This document shows positions 11,215 to 18,875 of a stretch of DNA of 64,000 bases, piece by piece. The translations under genes were made by a program, and so were the position numbers. The first letter of the stretch is position 1. The number at the start of each line of letters is the position of its first letter. The stretch is from Gammaproteobacteria bacterium. GTDB taxonomy: Bacteria; Pseudomonadota; Gammaproteobacteria; Steroidobacterales; Foliamicaceae. A model generated the notes under the pieces. That model was not told the DNA's origin and made no database searches. It saw only the letters and a program-made list of their open reading frames with translations. The stretch is from contig VXSK01000002.1 of NCBI GenBank assembly GCA_009838035.1, forward strand, positions 62,001 to 126,000. Direction: 5' to 3'.

Positions 11215-12150
11215 ATGGGCGAACAACGGATCGTTTCGCTTATCGCCAGCGCCACGGAGATCGTGGCCGCGCTTGGGTTCGAGAAGCAGCTGGTCGGCCG
11301 CTCTCATGAGTGCGATTATCCGCCGGCCATTGCCGGCGTTCCGGTCTGCTCCGCATCGAAGATAGACGCACAGGCGTCAAGCCGGCAAATCGACGCGCAG
11401 GTCAAGGCGCTGGTGGACCAGGCGCTGTCGGTCTACCGGGTGGACGCCGAACTCCTGGACCGTCTGGCGCCCGACCTGATCATCACGCAGTCGCAGTGCG
11501 AGGTCTGCGCCGTCAGCCTGGCCGACGTGCAGCAGGCGGTGGGCGAACTGGTTTCCTCCAGGCCGGAGGTCGTGTCGCTGGAGCCGATGGACCTGGATGA
11601 CGTCTGGGAGGACATCCGCCGGGTGGCCGGGGCGCTCGAAGACGACGGGAGCGGCGAACAGCTCGTGGACAGACTGACGGCGAGGCTTGGCGACGTCGCC
11701 ACGCGGGCAAAGCGGCGTGCGGAGCAGCCAAGCATTGCCTGTATCGAGTGGATCGACCCGCTCATGTTCGCCGCCAACTGGGTGCCTGCTCTGGTGGAAA
11801 TCGCGGGCGGCCGGATCATGAAGGGCGAGGCCGGCCGGCATTCCGGTTACTTCGACTTCGACGAACTGGCTTCCAGCGATCCCGACGTCCTGGCCGTAAT
11901 GCCCTGCGGCTTCGATATCGAGCAATCGCTGAAGGAGATGCCGGCACTTACCGGCCGTTCCGGATGGTCACGGCTTTCAGCGGTGCGAAACGGGCGGGTG
12001 TTCGTGACCGACGGGAACCAGTATTTCAATCGTCCGGGGCCGCGGCTGGTCGAGTCGGCGGAAATCCTGGCGGAACTCCTGCACCCCGGAGCCTTTGATT
12101 TCGGCCACCAAGGAACCGGCTGGATGCGCTGGTCCGAGTCGGCAGCCTGA
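11215..12150 (+). CDS. BtuF-like (COG0614) substrate-binding-fold protein without signal peptide
   Basis: A 311-residue protein of the periplasmic cobalamin/siderophore-binding fold. The N-terminal half has RIVSLIASATEIVAALG and a conserved CDYPP near residue 35. The centre has DLIITQSQCEVCAVS, and the C-terminal half has PDVLAVMPCGFDI and RVFVTDGNQYFNRPGPRLVESAEIL. It starts directly with the domain and has no signal peptide, so it should be cytoplasmic. This cytosolic subgroup is often annotated as cobalamin-binding. It is apparently co-transcribed with the DUF6580 membrane protein 12 bases upstream. Ligand binding is not demonstrated by sequence. Confidence 0.78.
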   Translation: MGEQRIVSLIASATEIVAALGFEKQLVGRSHECDYPPAIAGVPVCSASKIDAQASSRQIDAQVKALVDQALSVYRVDAELLDRLAPDLIITQSQCEVCAVSLADVQQAVGELVSSRPEVVSLEPMDLDDVWEDIRRVAGALEDDGSGEQLVDRLTARLGDVATRAKRRAEQPSIACIEWIDPLMFAANWVPALVEIAGGRIMKGEAGRHSGYFDFDELASSDPDVLAVMPCGFDIEQSLKEMPALTGRSGWSRLSAVRNGRVFVTDGNQYFNRPGPRLVESAEILAELLHPGAFDFGHQGTGWMRWSESAA

Positions 12151-12177
12151 CGGCGGCGCTGCCGTCCGCGCGGAGGC

Positions 12178-12711
12178 CTAACCCGCCGAACGAACCCCCA
12201 GGAGTTCGATTTCGAAAATCAGGGTCGCGCCGGGACCGATGAGCGGTCCCGCCCCGCGGTCGCCGTAAGCAAGCTCCGGCGGGATGTAGAGCATCCACTT
12301 GTCGCCGACCCGCATGAGCTGCAGGGCTTCCACCCAGCCCGCGATCAGGCGGTTGGCCGGGAATTCCGCCGGCTGCCCGCGCTGCACGGAACTGTCGAAG
12401 ACGGTCCCGTCAATCAGCGTGCCGGTGTAATGCACCGTCACCAGGTCGGCGGGAGCGGGACTCGCTCCGTCACCGGAAACCAGCACTTCGTATTGGAGGC
12501 CGGAGTCGGTCGTGATTACTTCTTCGCGGGCGCCGTTGCGCCCCAGAAAGTCTTGTCCTGATTCGGTCATTACAACGTTCTCCTCACTCCGCGGAGCAGT
12601 TTGCGGCGTTTGCGCCTCTTCCGGCGCCTCGCGCGGCGACTCGCAGCCCCAGAAGAGGAGCATGCCGCACAGGCACAGGACTTGCGCCAATGGCGCCCGT
12701 ATTCGATTCAT
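12178..12711 (-). CDS. FKBP-type peptidyl-prolyl cis-trans isomerase, exported
   Basis: A 177-residue prolyl isomerase. The FKBP domain covers about residues 75-175, with VTVHYTGTLIDGTVFDSS, an active-site region ending FPANRLIAGW and YIPPELAYGDRG. The N-terminus is a signal sequence followed by Cys23. The preceding residues (LFWGC) only weakly match a lipobox, so it may be either a lipoprotein or a soluble periplasmic protein. A Glu/Pro-rich linker of about 40 residues joins the two parts. Only the FKBP domain is present, without the long N-terminal dimerisation helices of FkpA. It converges on the BtuF-like gene and diverges from the TonB receptor. Confidence 0.9.
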   Translation of the reverse strand: MNRIRAPLAQVLCLCGMLLFWGCESPREAPEEAQTPQTAPRSEENVVMTESGQDFLGRNGAREEVITTDSGLQYEVLVSGDGASPAPADLVTVHYTGTLIDGTVFDSSVQRGQPAEFPANRLIAGWVEALQLMRVGDKWMLYIPPELAYGDRGAGPLIGPGATLIFEIELLGVRSAG

Positions 12712-12837
12712 ATGGAAACTTACGTGCTGACTTGCTGGAAAAGGTACGGCATTTCCCGGCTTATCTGCCGGCGGCGCTCATCATACGTGCATTAGACTTT
12801 GAACGAAACTCGACACTGTCCGGGACTGTGGGGGAAC

Positions 12838-15834
12838 ATGAATTGTTGGATCCGAACAGCGGGATTTACCGCGACAGCCGTTTTGCATTCACTGGGCACG
12901 CAACTGTCGGCAGTGGCTCAGGAAACCGACGAAGCATCCGGAGCGATCGACGAGATCGTGGTGGTCGGCACCGCGATCCGTGGCACGCCGATCGACGCGC
13001 CGCACGCGGTAAGCGTGGTTGACCGCGAAGCCCTGGAGCAGCAGGGCGCCCCGCTGATGGTGGACCTGTTCAAGCACCTGGGCGCCAGCAACGGCGTCGT
13101 GGGGGAGCGCTCGGGCTGGTACAACACCAGTTTGCCGGCAGCGGTCCTGGAAAGCGTTTCCAACGTCAACCTGCGGGGCCTGGGCGCATCGCGGTCGCTG
13201 GTCCTGTTCAACGGGCGCCGGCAGACCTATCTGCCCGCGCGGCTGATCGGCGGGCGGTTCGTGGACCTGGGCGTTCTCCCGGCCATCGCCATCGGGCGTA
13301 TCGAAGTGCTGAAGGAGGGCGCCAGCGCCATCTATGGCTCGGACGCGGTGGGCGGCATCGCCAATTTCGTTACCCGCGGCGACTTCGTGGGGCTGGAAGT
13401 CATTGCTTCCCACGACAGCTACGAGAGCGCCAGCGACCAGATGGCGGGAGTGATCTGGGGCGCCGCGGTGGGCGAAGCCAACCTCGTAATTTCCGTCGAA
13501 CATGAGCGGCGGGGCGAGCTGGAAGCGGAGGACCGCGACTGGGCGCTGCGTCCACTGGTGGATCCCTGGAGGGCCGGCTGGTCCAGTGTCGGCAATCCCG
13601 GTTATTTCTGGTTTCCTGAAGGCATCGACACCGCGACCACGCCCAGGGAACAGGTCATCGACACGCTCAAGGCGGTCCAGTGGAGCGGCAGGACCGATCC
13701 CATGTGCAACGAATTGAACGGTTACCCGGAAAACCCGGCGGTCGATCCCTACTACTGCATTTTCAATTACCAGCCATTCGACAACCTGATCGAGGAAATG
13801 ACGCTCACGCGAGTATTTGCTGAACTGAACGGTCCCGTGGGGACAGGTGCCAACTACCACCTCGAAGCGTTGTGGGCGGACGCGGTCATGCCGAAGTGGC
13901 AGACGCAGCCCTCCCATCCCCCGTTTCCCCTGTTGCATCGCGGCGTCATGCAAATCGCTCCCGACCATCCCAACCGGGTGGCCTTCTGTGCCAACGAGGA
14001 ATTCAGCCGCGACTTTCGCGCCGAGTGCCTGGGCAGCGAAAACTGGTACTGGCGGGGCCGGCCCTTCGGCAACGGCGATCCGGCGCGAACGGACCGGCGC
14101 GATACGAGCACCTGGCGGGTGGCCGGAAGCCTGGAGGGATCGTTCGCCGGCCTTGGCGGCCGCGAAACTTTCTACGACCTGGGCCTTTCCTGGTCCGGCA
14201 GCAGGGGAAATGTCTCGATACCCGCCATTCTCACCGAGCGCCTGTTTCTGGCGTTTCGCGGCTACGGCGGCCCGGACTGCGGCGTCGGGGTCGTTCCCGA
14301 CACGACGCTGGGGCCCGGAATGCGGGTGGCAGACACGGCCGAGGCGCCGGGCACGGGCGGCTGCCAGTATTACAACCCGTTCAGCAGTGCGAGTCAGTAT
14401 TCCGCCTTGCCGGGAGCGCCGTTCTACGACACGCCCAACCCGCACTACGATCCCGCCCAGGCAAACTCCCCCGAACTGTTCGCATGGATGAACAGCGTTT
14501 CCGATCTGGAGAGCGAGACCACGATGCTGGTTGCCGATGCGACCGTCAGCGGTAACTGGCTGAGCGATGTGCTGGGATACGCCACGGGCTATCAGTTCCG
14601 GCGATTCAACGCGCAGGGCAATCCCAATCCGCACGGGAACCTGAGCATCAATCCCTGCGCGGCGCTGGGTGACAGGAGCTGCCTGACCAGCAATTTCGGG
14701 CCGTTCACCTTCATCAACGCCTACAACCCGTACGACGAAGACCAGACCGTGCATCGAGTCTTCGCCGAATTCGCGGTCAACTTCAGCGACCAACTGGACG
14801 TCCAGGTCGCGGCGAACTACGAGAAGTACGACGAGGCCGACAGCATCGACCCGAAGCTTGCGGTGCGCTGGCGACTGAGCGACACGGTGATGTTGCGGGG
14901 CTCGGTCCAGACCACGTTCCGGACGCCCTCGGTTGACGACCTCCTCCAGGAAGTGCCTCTTACCGTTACCAATTACATCAGTCAGGTCGGCGCCTGGATC
15001 CCGGTGGACATCTACGGCGACCCTTCTCTGGAGCCCGAGAGCGCGTTTACCTGGAACCTGGGGTTCATATTCTTGCTCGACTCCGGCATCGAGATGACCC
15101 TGGATTACTGGAACTACGACTTCAAGGACGTCATCGGCAGCCTGCCGCACGACACGATCGACGAGCTGTACGCGGACCCGGCCACCGCCCACCAGGTGCT
15201 GCACTACATCTACTGCGCCGACGGCCGGGCGGACACGCTGTCGCAACCCTGCGGCTCCAGGTCCATAACGCGCGTGGAGGTGCCACTGGTCAACTGGCCC
15301 GGCGTCAAGACTTCGGGCATCGACTGGGAGGCACGCGGCTCCTTCGATGTCGGCCCCGGAGTGCTGGATGCCGGACTTAACGGAACCTATACGCTGGATT
15401 ACGACATTCGTGCGCTGTACCTGGACGAGTTCCTGATCCAGGACTTCGTCGCGGCAGCGGGCAAGCTGAACTTCGGCAATCCGCTGACGGTGCCCATTCC
15501 CGACTGGAAGGGCCAGGCGTACGCCGCCTACCACTGGAACGACTACAGCCTTTCCGCGTACCTGAACCACGTGTCTTCCTACAAGGACGACGGGGCTCAC
15601 GACGGCTACGGCGGCGTGCCGGTGGAGAGTTTCACGGTGGACGGTTTCACGACCCTGGACCTGAGTTTCCAGTGGCGCCTGCCGCGCTACGGCTTGAACC
15701 TGACGCTTTCGGCCTTGAATCTCACCGACGAGGATCCACCCTTCGCCAATGTGGAGCACGCCTACGACGGCATGACCCATAACCCCAAGGGCCGGCGCCT
15801 GAAGCTGATCCTGCGATACAGCCCCGGCGGTTAG
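12838..15834 (+). CDS. TonB-dependent outer-membrane receptor
   Basis: A 998-residue outer-membrane importer gated by the TonB complex. ATG 12838 follows a GGGGGAAC ribosome-binding site and gives a signal peptide ending near SAVAQ; a TTG at 12799 would precede it. Then come a TonB-box-like IDEIVVVGTA, a plug domain (about residues 40-170, with VNLRGLGASRSLVLFNGRR and EVLKEGASAIYGSDAVGG), and a barrel rich in aromatic residues. The C-terminus ends RYSPGG, without the usual terminal aromatic residue. It converges with the feoAB operon, their stops being adjacent (15834/15835). The ligand is unknown. No Fur-like site precedes it, so siderophore transport is not implied. Confidence 0.9.
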   Translation: MNCWIRTAGFTATAVLHSLGTQLSAVAQETDEASGAIDEIVVVGTAIRGTPIDAPHAVSVVDREALEQQGAPLMVDLFKHLGASNGVVGERSGWYNTSLPAAVLESVSNVNLRGLGASRSLVLFNGRRQTYLPARLIGGRFVDLGVLPAIAIGRIEVLKEGASAIYGSDAVGGIANFVTRGDFVGLEVIASHDSYESASDQMAGVIWGAAVGEANLVISVEHERRGELEAEDRDWALRPLVDPWRAGWSSVGNPGYFWFPEGIDTATTPREQVIDTLKAVQWSGRTDPMCNELNGYPENPAVDPYYCIFNYQPFDNLIEEMTLTRVFAELNGPVGTGANYHLEALWADAVMPKWQTQPSHPPFPLLHRGVMQIAPDHPNRVAFCANEEFSRDFRAECLGSENWYWRGRPFGNGDPARTDRRDTSTWRVAGSLEGSFAGLGGRETFYDLGLSWSGSRGNVSIPAILTERLFLAFRGYGGPDCGVGVVPDTTLGPGMRVADTAEAPGTGGCQYYNPFSSASQYSALPGAPFYDTPNPHYDPAQANSPELFAWMNSVSDLESETTMLVADATVSGNWLSDVLGYATGYQFRRFNAQGNPNPHGNLSINPCAALGDRSCLTSNFGPFTFINAYNPYDEDQTVHRVFAEFAVNFSDQLDVQVAANYEKYDEADSIDPKLAVRWRLSDTVMLRGSVQTTFRTPSVDDLLQEVPLTVTNYISQVGAWIPVDIYGDPSLEPESAFTWNLGFIFLLDSGIEMTLDYWNYDFKDVIGSLPHDTIDELYADPATAHQVLHYIYCADGRADTLSQPCGSRSITRVEVPLVNWPGVKTSGIDWEARGSFDVGPGVLDAGLNGTYTLDYDIRALYLDEFLIQDFVAAAGKLNFGNPLTVPIPDWKGQAYAAYHWNDYSLSAYLNHVSSYKDDGAHDGYGGVPVESFTVDGFTTLDLSFQWRLPRYGLNLTLSALNLTDEDPPFANVEHAYDGMTHNPKGRRLKLILRYSPGG

Positions 15835-15984
15835 CTAGCGCCGTCGGCCGATCTCGTCCGGCGAGACGCTGGCTTCCCTGGAATTTTTTCTGCGCCGCCG
15901 GGCGCGTATCCTCCGGAATATGAAGGCGCCTGCTATCAGCGCCACGATCAACAGCGCCAGCGCTTCCTGCAGGCCCACGCTCAC
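15835..15984 (-). CDS. Small single-TM basic protein coupled to feoB
   Basis: A 49-residue ORF whose GTG start (15982-15984) overlaps the feoB TGA as GTGA, the coupling seen between real genes throughout this window. It encodes one membrane helix (LALLIVALIAGAFIF) followed by a strongly basic tail with several Arg runs, predicting an N-out, C-in topology. It occupies the place of feoC or of the small FeoB-associated membrane proteins, but has no cysteine and no winged-helix, so I cannot assign it to either. It ends one base from the convergent TonB receptor stop. Reality of the gene is inferred from overlap and composition only. Confidence 0.55.
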   Translation of the reverse strand: MSVGLQEALALLIVALIAGAFIFRRIRARRRRKNSREASVSPDEIGRRR

Positions 15985-18140
15985 GCCGCCAACCGGTAGG
16001 TAAGCATGCCGGCCAACCAGGCAAAGCCGGACATGTAAATCCAGGCTCCCGCCGCCCATCGCCAGCTGTTCGTTTCCCTGCCTATGACCGCGACAGTCGA
16101 AACGCATTGCAGGGCAAAGGCGTAGAAGACCAAGAGCCCCAGTGCCATGGCCAGGGTAAACACGGGGCGTCCGTCCGGCCATCGCGACGCCCGCAATCGC
16201 TCCCTCAGGCCGACGCTGCCTTCGGCCTCGGAGCCGAGCGCATAGACGGTTCCCATCACGCCGATCACGACCTCGCGCGCCGGAAATCCCGCCACCACGG
16301 AGGCCGATACCCGCCAGTCCCATCCCAGCGGCCTGAAGACCGGTTCAATGGTCTTGCCCATGCGGCCCAGGAGGCTGTATTCCAGTTGGGCCGCGCGCTC
16401 TTCCGCGTCTAGACGGCGAAGCCGGGCTTGCAGCTCAGCCGGCTCTTGCGCCAACTCGGAAACTTCGGCGCGCCGGTCTGCGAAGTCGTTCGCAATAAGG
16501 TCCGAACGCGGGAAGTATCCGAGCGCCCAGATCATTACGCAGGCCGCCGCAATAACGGTTCCCGCCCGGGTGAGGAACACCCGCACCTTTGCCGTCAGCT
16601 TGAGTGCGAGAACCCGTGCGTTCGGCCACCGGAACGGCGGCATTTCCATGAAAAACGAAGCGCCCGCGCCACGCAATGCAATGCGCCGCGTAAGAAACGC
16701 GCTTACGGCTCCGCCGACAATTCCCAGCAGGTACAGACCCAGCAGGATCAGGCCGTGGCGATTGATCCATCCGTTCAGATAGTAGGCGGGCGGCACGAAG
16801 CCGGATATGAGCAGCGCATAGACTGGCAGGCGGGCCGAACAGGTCATCAGGGGAATCGCCACGATGGTCGCGAGCCGTGCCCGGCGATCTCCAACCACCC
16901 GCGTGGCCATGATGGCGGGCACCGCGCAGGCGAAGCCGGAGAGAAGCGGGATGAACGATTGTCCCGACAGCCCGCAGATTCTCAGCAGCCGGTCCATCAG
17001 AAACGAAGCCCGCGCCATGTAGCCGCAGTCTTCGAGGAAAAGAACCAGGGCAAACAGGAACACGATCTGCGGAACGAAGACGACTACCGCACCCACGCCG
17101 GACCACAAGCCGTCGATCAGCAGGCTGGAGAGGGCGCCTGCCGGCAGTGTCGCGAGGGCCAGGGCGCCCACCCTTTCGAAGAAATCGCTTATAGCGTCCA
17201 TCAGCGGCGTAGCCCATGCGAATACGGCCTGAAATACCGCGCTCATCACCACAAGAAACACGATGGGCCCGGAAACGGGATGACTGACCGCGCGCTCCAC
17301 CAAGCCGGTCGGAGCCAAACCCGCTTGGGAACTGGTCGCTCCGGCCTGTGCCAGCCACTGGTCCACCTCGCGGTAGCGGCGGCGCGCTTCGCAGCTTTGC
17401 AAGCTTGCTTCGCCGATTTGCGTGCGCAGCCGGCGGCGGGCGGTTTCGAGCAGGCGCCCGGATTGGTTCCCGCCTGCCAGGATCAGGCGCCGTTCGAACT
17501 CGCCCCCGGTGTCGATGATCGCGCGTTCCAGGCACGGAGCTTCAGGCGCCGGCGTAGCCAGTTCTGTCCGCAATTGCTCCGCCGCCTCCCGCACCTCGGG
17601 CATGACGGGAACTGCCGTGGAGTGCGTTCCGGCAATCAGGCGTTCAAGGATCGAACGAAGTCCCCGGATTCCCTTTCCACGGTTGGCCGTGATTGGCGCG
17701 ACCGGGGCGGCAAGCTGTCGCGCGAGCGCCGCCGGGTCCAGCATTTCCCCCTGGCGCTCGGCCACGTCCTGCATGTTCAGCGCGAGCGCTACCGGCAGTC
17801 CGAGTTCCCGGGCCTGGGAAAAGAGATACAGGCTCCTACGCAGATTGGTGGCGTCGGCCACCAGCAGAAGGGCATCCGGCCGCGGGATTCCCTCGGCCAT
17901 TCCAAGCACTACATCCAGCGTGATTCCGGATTCCGGTCCGTCCGCGGCAAGAGAGTAGGTGCCTGGCAAATCGACCAGTTCCACGTCGCGCTTTTCGAGG
18001 CGCGCGATACCCGTGATCTTCTCGACGGTTACGCCGGGGTAGTTTCCGGTCCGTTGCCTGAGACCGGTCAGGCGGTTGAAAACGGTGCTCTTGCCGGTAT
18101 TGGGGCAACCCAGGACCGCGATCAGCGGGCGGCGGGGCAT
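15981..18140 (-). CDS. feoB: Ferrous iron transport protein B
   Basis: FeoB is the inner-membrane Fe(II) transporter with a cytoplasmic N-terminal GTPase. In the 719-residue product the G-protein motifs are G1 GCPNTGKS (residues 11-18), G3 DLPG (57-60) and G4 NMQD (122-125). The C-terminal half has two gate repeats, with LLLSGFACAVPAIMATR and FPAREVVIGVMG, plus about ten membrane helices. Length is slightly below the E. coli protein (773). It lies 8 bases after feoA and is followed by a 4-base-overlapping small membrane ORF. The nearby Fur-box-like site upstream of feoA suggests iron repression. Confidence 0.96.
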   Translation of the reverse strand: MPRRPLIAVLGCPNTGKSTVFNRLTGLRQRTGNYPGVTVEKITGIARLEKRDVELVDLPGTYSLAADGPESGITLDVVLGMAEGIPRPDALLLVADATNLRRSLYLFSQARELGLPVALALNMQDVAERQGEMLDPAALARQLAAPVAPITANRGKGIRGLRSILERLIAGTHSTAVPVMPEVREAAEQLRTELATPAPEAPCLERAIIDTGGEFERRLILAGGNQSGRLLETARRRLRTQIGEASLQSCEARRRYREVDQWLAQAGATSSQAGLAPTGLVERAVSHPVSGPIVFLVVMSAVFQAVFAWATPLMDAISDFFERVGALALATLPAGALSSLLIDGLWSGVGAVVVFVPQIVFLFALVLFLEDCGYMARASFLMDRLLRICGLSGQSFIPLLSGFACAVPAIMATRVVGDRRARLATIVAIPLMTCSARLPVYALLISGFVPPAYYLNGWINRHGLILLGLYLLGIVGGAVSAFLTRRIALRGAGASFFMEMPPFRWPNARVLALKLTAKVRVFLTRAGTVIAAACVMIWALGYFPRSDLIANDFADRRAEVSELAQEPAELQARLRRLDAEERAAQLEYSLLGRMGKTIEPVFRPLGWDWRVSASVVAGFPAREVVIGVMGTVYALGSEAEGSVGLRERLRASRWPDGRPVFTLAMALGLLVFYAFALQCVSTVAVIGRETNSWRWAAGAWIYMSGFAWLAGMLTYRLAA

Positions 18141-18148
18141 GGCGGAAC

Positions 18149-18439
18149 TCAGGATTCGTCTGTGGCGGCCAAGACGCGGATCATGCGGGACTGATCCCGC
18201 CGCAGGCAGACAGGATGGCCGCCGGCGACGATTTCCAGGGGATCGCCGCCTATGCCGCGGCGAAGAACCCGTACGCGAACTCCCGGCACCAGCCCCAGCG
18301 TCAGGAGCTCGCGGGAAACCCGTCCTTCGCCCTGGACGGTGCGGATTACACTGCCGCAGCCGTTGGGCAATTCGTCAAGACCGATTTCTCTCGCCAAAGT
18401 GATTTGCTTGCGGGACAGAGCGTGTTGCGAGTCTAACAT
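18149..18439 (-). CDS. feoA: Ferrous iron transport protein A
   Basis: FeoA is a small SH3-like cytoplasmic protein needed for FeoB activity. The 96-residue product has the family features LDELPNGCGSVIRTV, LLTLGLVPGVRVRVLRR and DPLEIVAGGHPVCLRRDQ. It lies directly upstream of feoB. The start is uncertain: ATG 18439 overlaps the Fur-like palindrome by two bases and has no Shine-Dalgarno. An in-frame TTG about 14 codons downstream (near 18397) would place the start just before the conserved domain. Confidence 0.92.
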   Translation of the reverse strand: MLDSQHALSRKQITLAREIGLDELPNGCGSVIRTVQGEGRVSRELLTLGLVPGVRVRVLRRGIGGDPLEIVAGGHPVCLRRDQSRMIRVLAATDES

Positions 18440-18456
18440 AAATGAGAATCATTATT
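18438..18456. promoter_or_regulatory. Fur-box-like operator of feoAB
   Basis: This 19-bp AT-rich palindrome matches the E. coli Fur consensus (GATAATGATAATCATTATC) at 14 of 19 positions, including an unbroken run of nine (AATCATTAT). It overlaps the annotated feoA ATG, exactly where an iron repressor of feoAB would bind. The divergent DUF1820 gene starts 62 bp away. Confidence 0.72.
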
Positions 18457-18500
18457 ATTCGTCTTGAATTACCATCTTCAATCGCCAGGGTTCGAACCGG

Positions 18501-18506
18501 TATAAT
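18501..18506 (+). promoter_or_regulatory. -10 element close to DUF1820 start
   Basis: A consensus TATAAT ends 11 nt before the ATG at 18518, leaving room for a leader of only about 4-5 nt. The -35 region is poor (TTCAAT at 18 nt spacing). Confidence 0.5.
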
Positions 18507-18517
18507 TGCCTCCGATC

Positions 18518-18853
18518 ATGGCGGCCAAGCCCCTTTATCGCATCAGTTTCCTGAACCAGGGCAAGGTCTATGAAATGTACGCGCGCGGGGTTTCCCAGGG
18601 CGGCATGTTCGGGTTTGTCGAAGTGGACGGACTGGAGTTCGGGAAGCGGACGTCGCTGGTCGTGGACCCGGGCGAGGAGAAGATCAAATCCGAATTCTCC
18701 GGAGTGCGCCGCACCTATATTCCCATGCATTGCGTTTTGCGCATCGACGAAGTGGAGAAGCGCGGGGTGAGCAAGATTTCGTCCGCCGAAGAGGGCAACG
18801 TGACCCAGTTTCCGGCGCCCGTATATGCCCCTGGCGGGGCTGGTTCCGATTAG
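18518..18853 (+). CDS. DUF1820 family protein
   Basis: A 111-residue protein of the DUF1820 family, found mainly in Gammaproteobacteria and of unknown function. Family features visible are the N-terminal PLYRISFLNQGKVYEMYAR, the FVEVDGLEFG block and the segment EFSGVRRTYIPMHCVLRIDEVEKRG, after which the chain is disordered and Pro/Ala/Gly-rich. ATG 18518 begins the conserved domain; an in-frame TTG at 18506 would overlap the -10 element. It is divergent from feoA and 22 bases upstream of purL. There are no membrane segments or catalytic motifs that I recognise. Confidence 0.85.
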   Translation: MAAKPLYRISFLNQGKVYEMYARGVSQGGMFGFVEVDGLEFGKRTSLVVDPGEEKIKSEFSGVRRTYIPMHCVLRIDEVEKRGVSKISSAEEGNVTQFPAPVYAPGGAGSD

Positions 18854-18875
18854 GCACACTGGCAGGCCATAGGGG

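Noticed and set aside
12149..12166. Six-bp hairpin between the convergent BtuF-like and FKBP genes as a terminator
   Set aside because: The stem is short, there is no U tract, and such stems are frequent by chance in GC-rich DNA.
12889..15780. A 963-codon open frame antisense to the TonB receptor, and similar long antisense frames at 20214-22478 and 60372-63272
   Set aside because: These lie opposite genes with unmistakable family motifs, and their translations are low-complexity Arg/Gly/Ala/His-rich text. They are products of high-GC codon bias.
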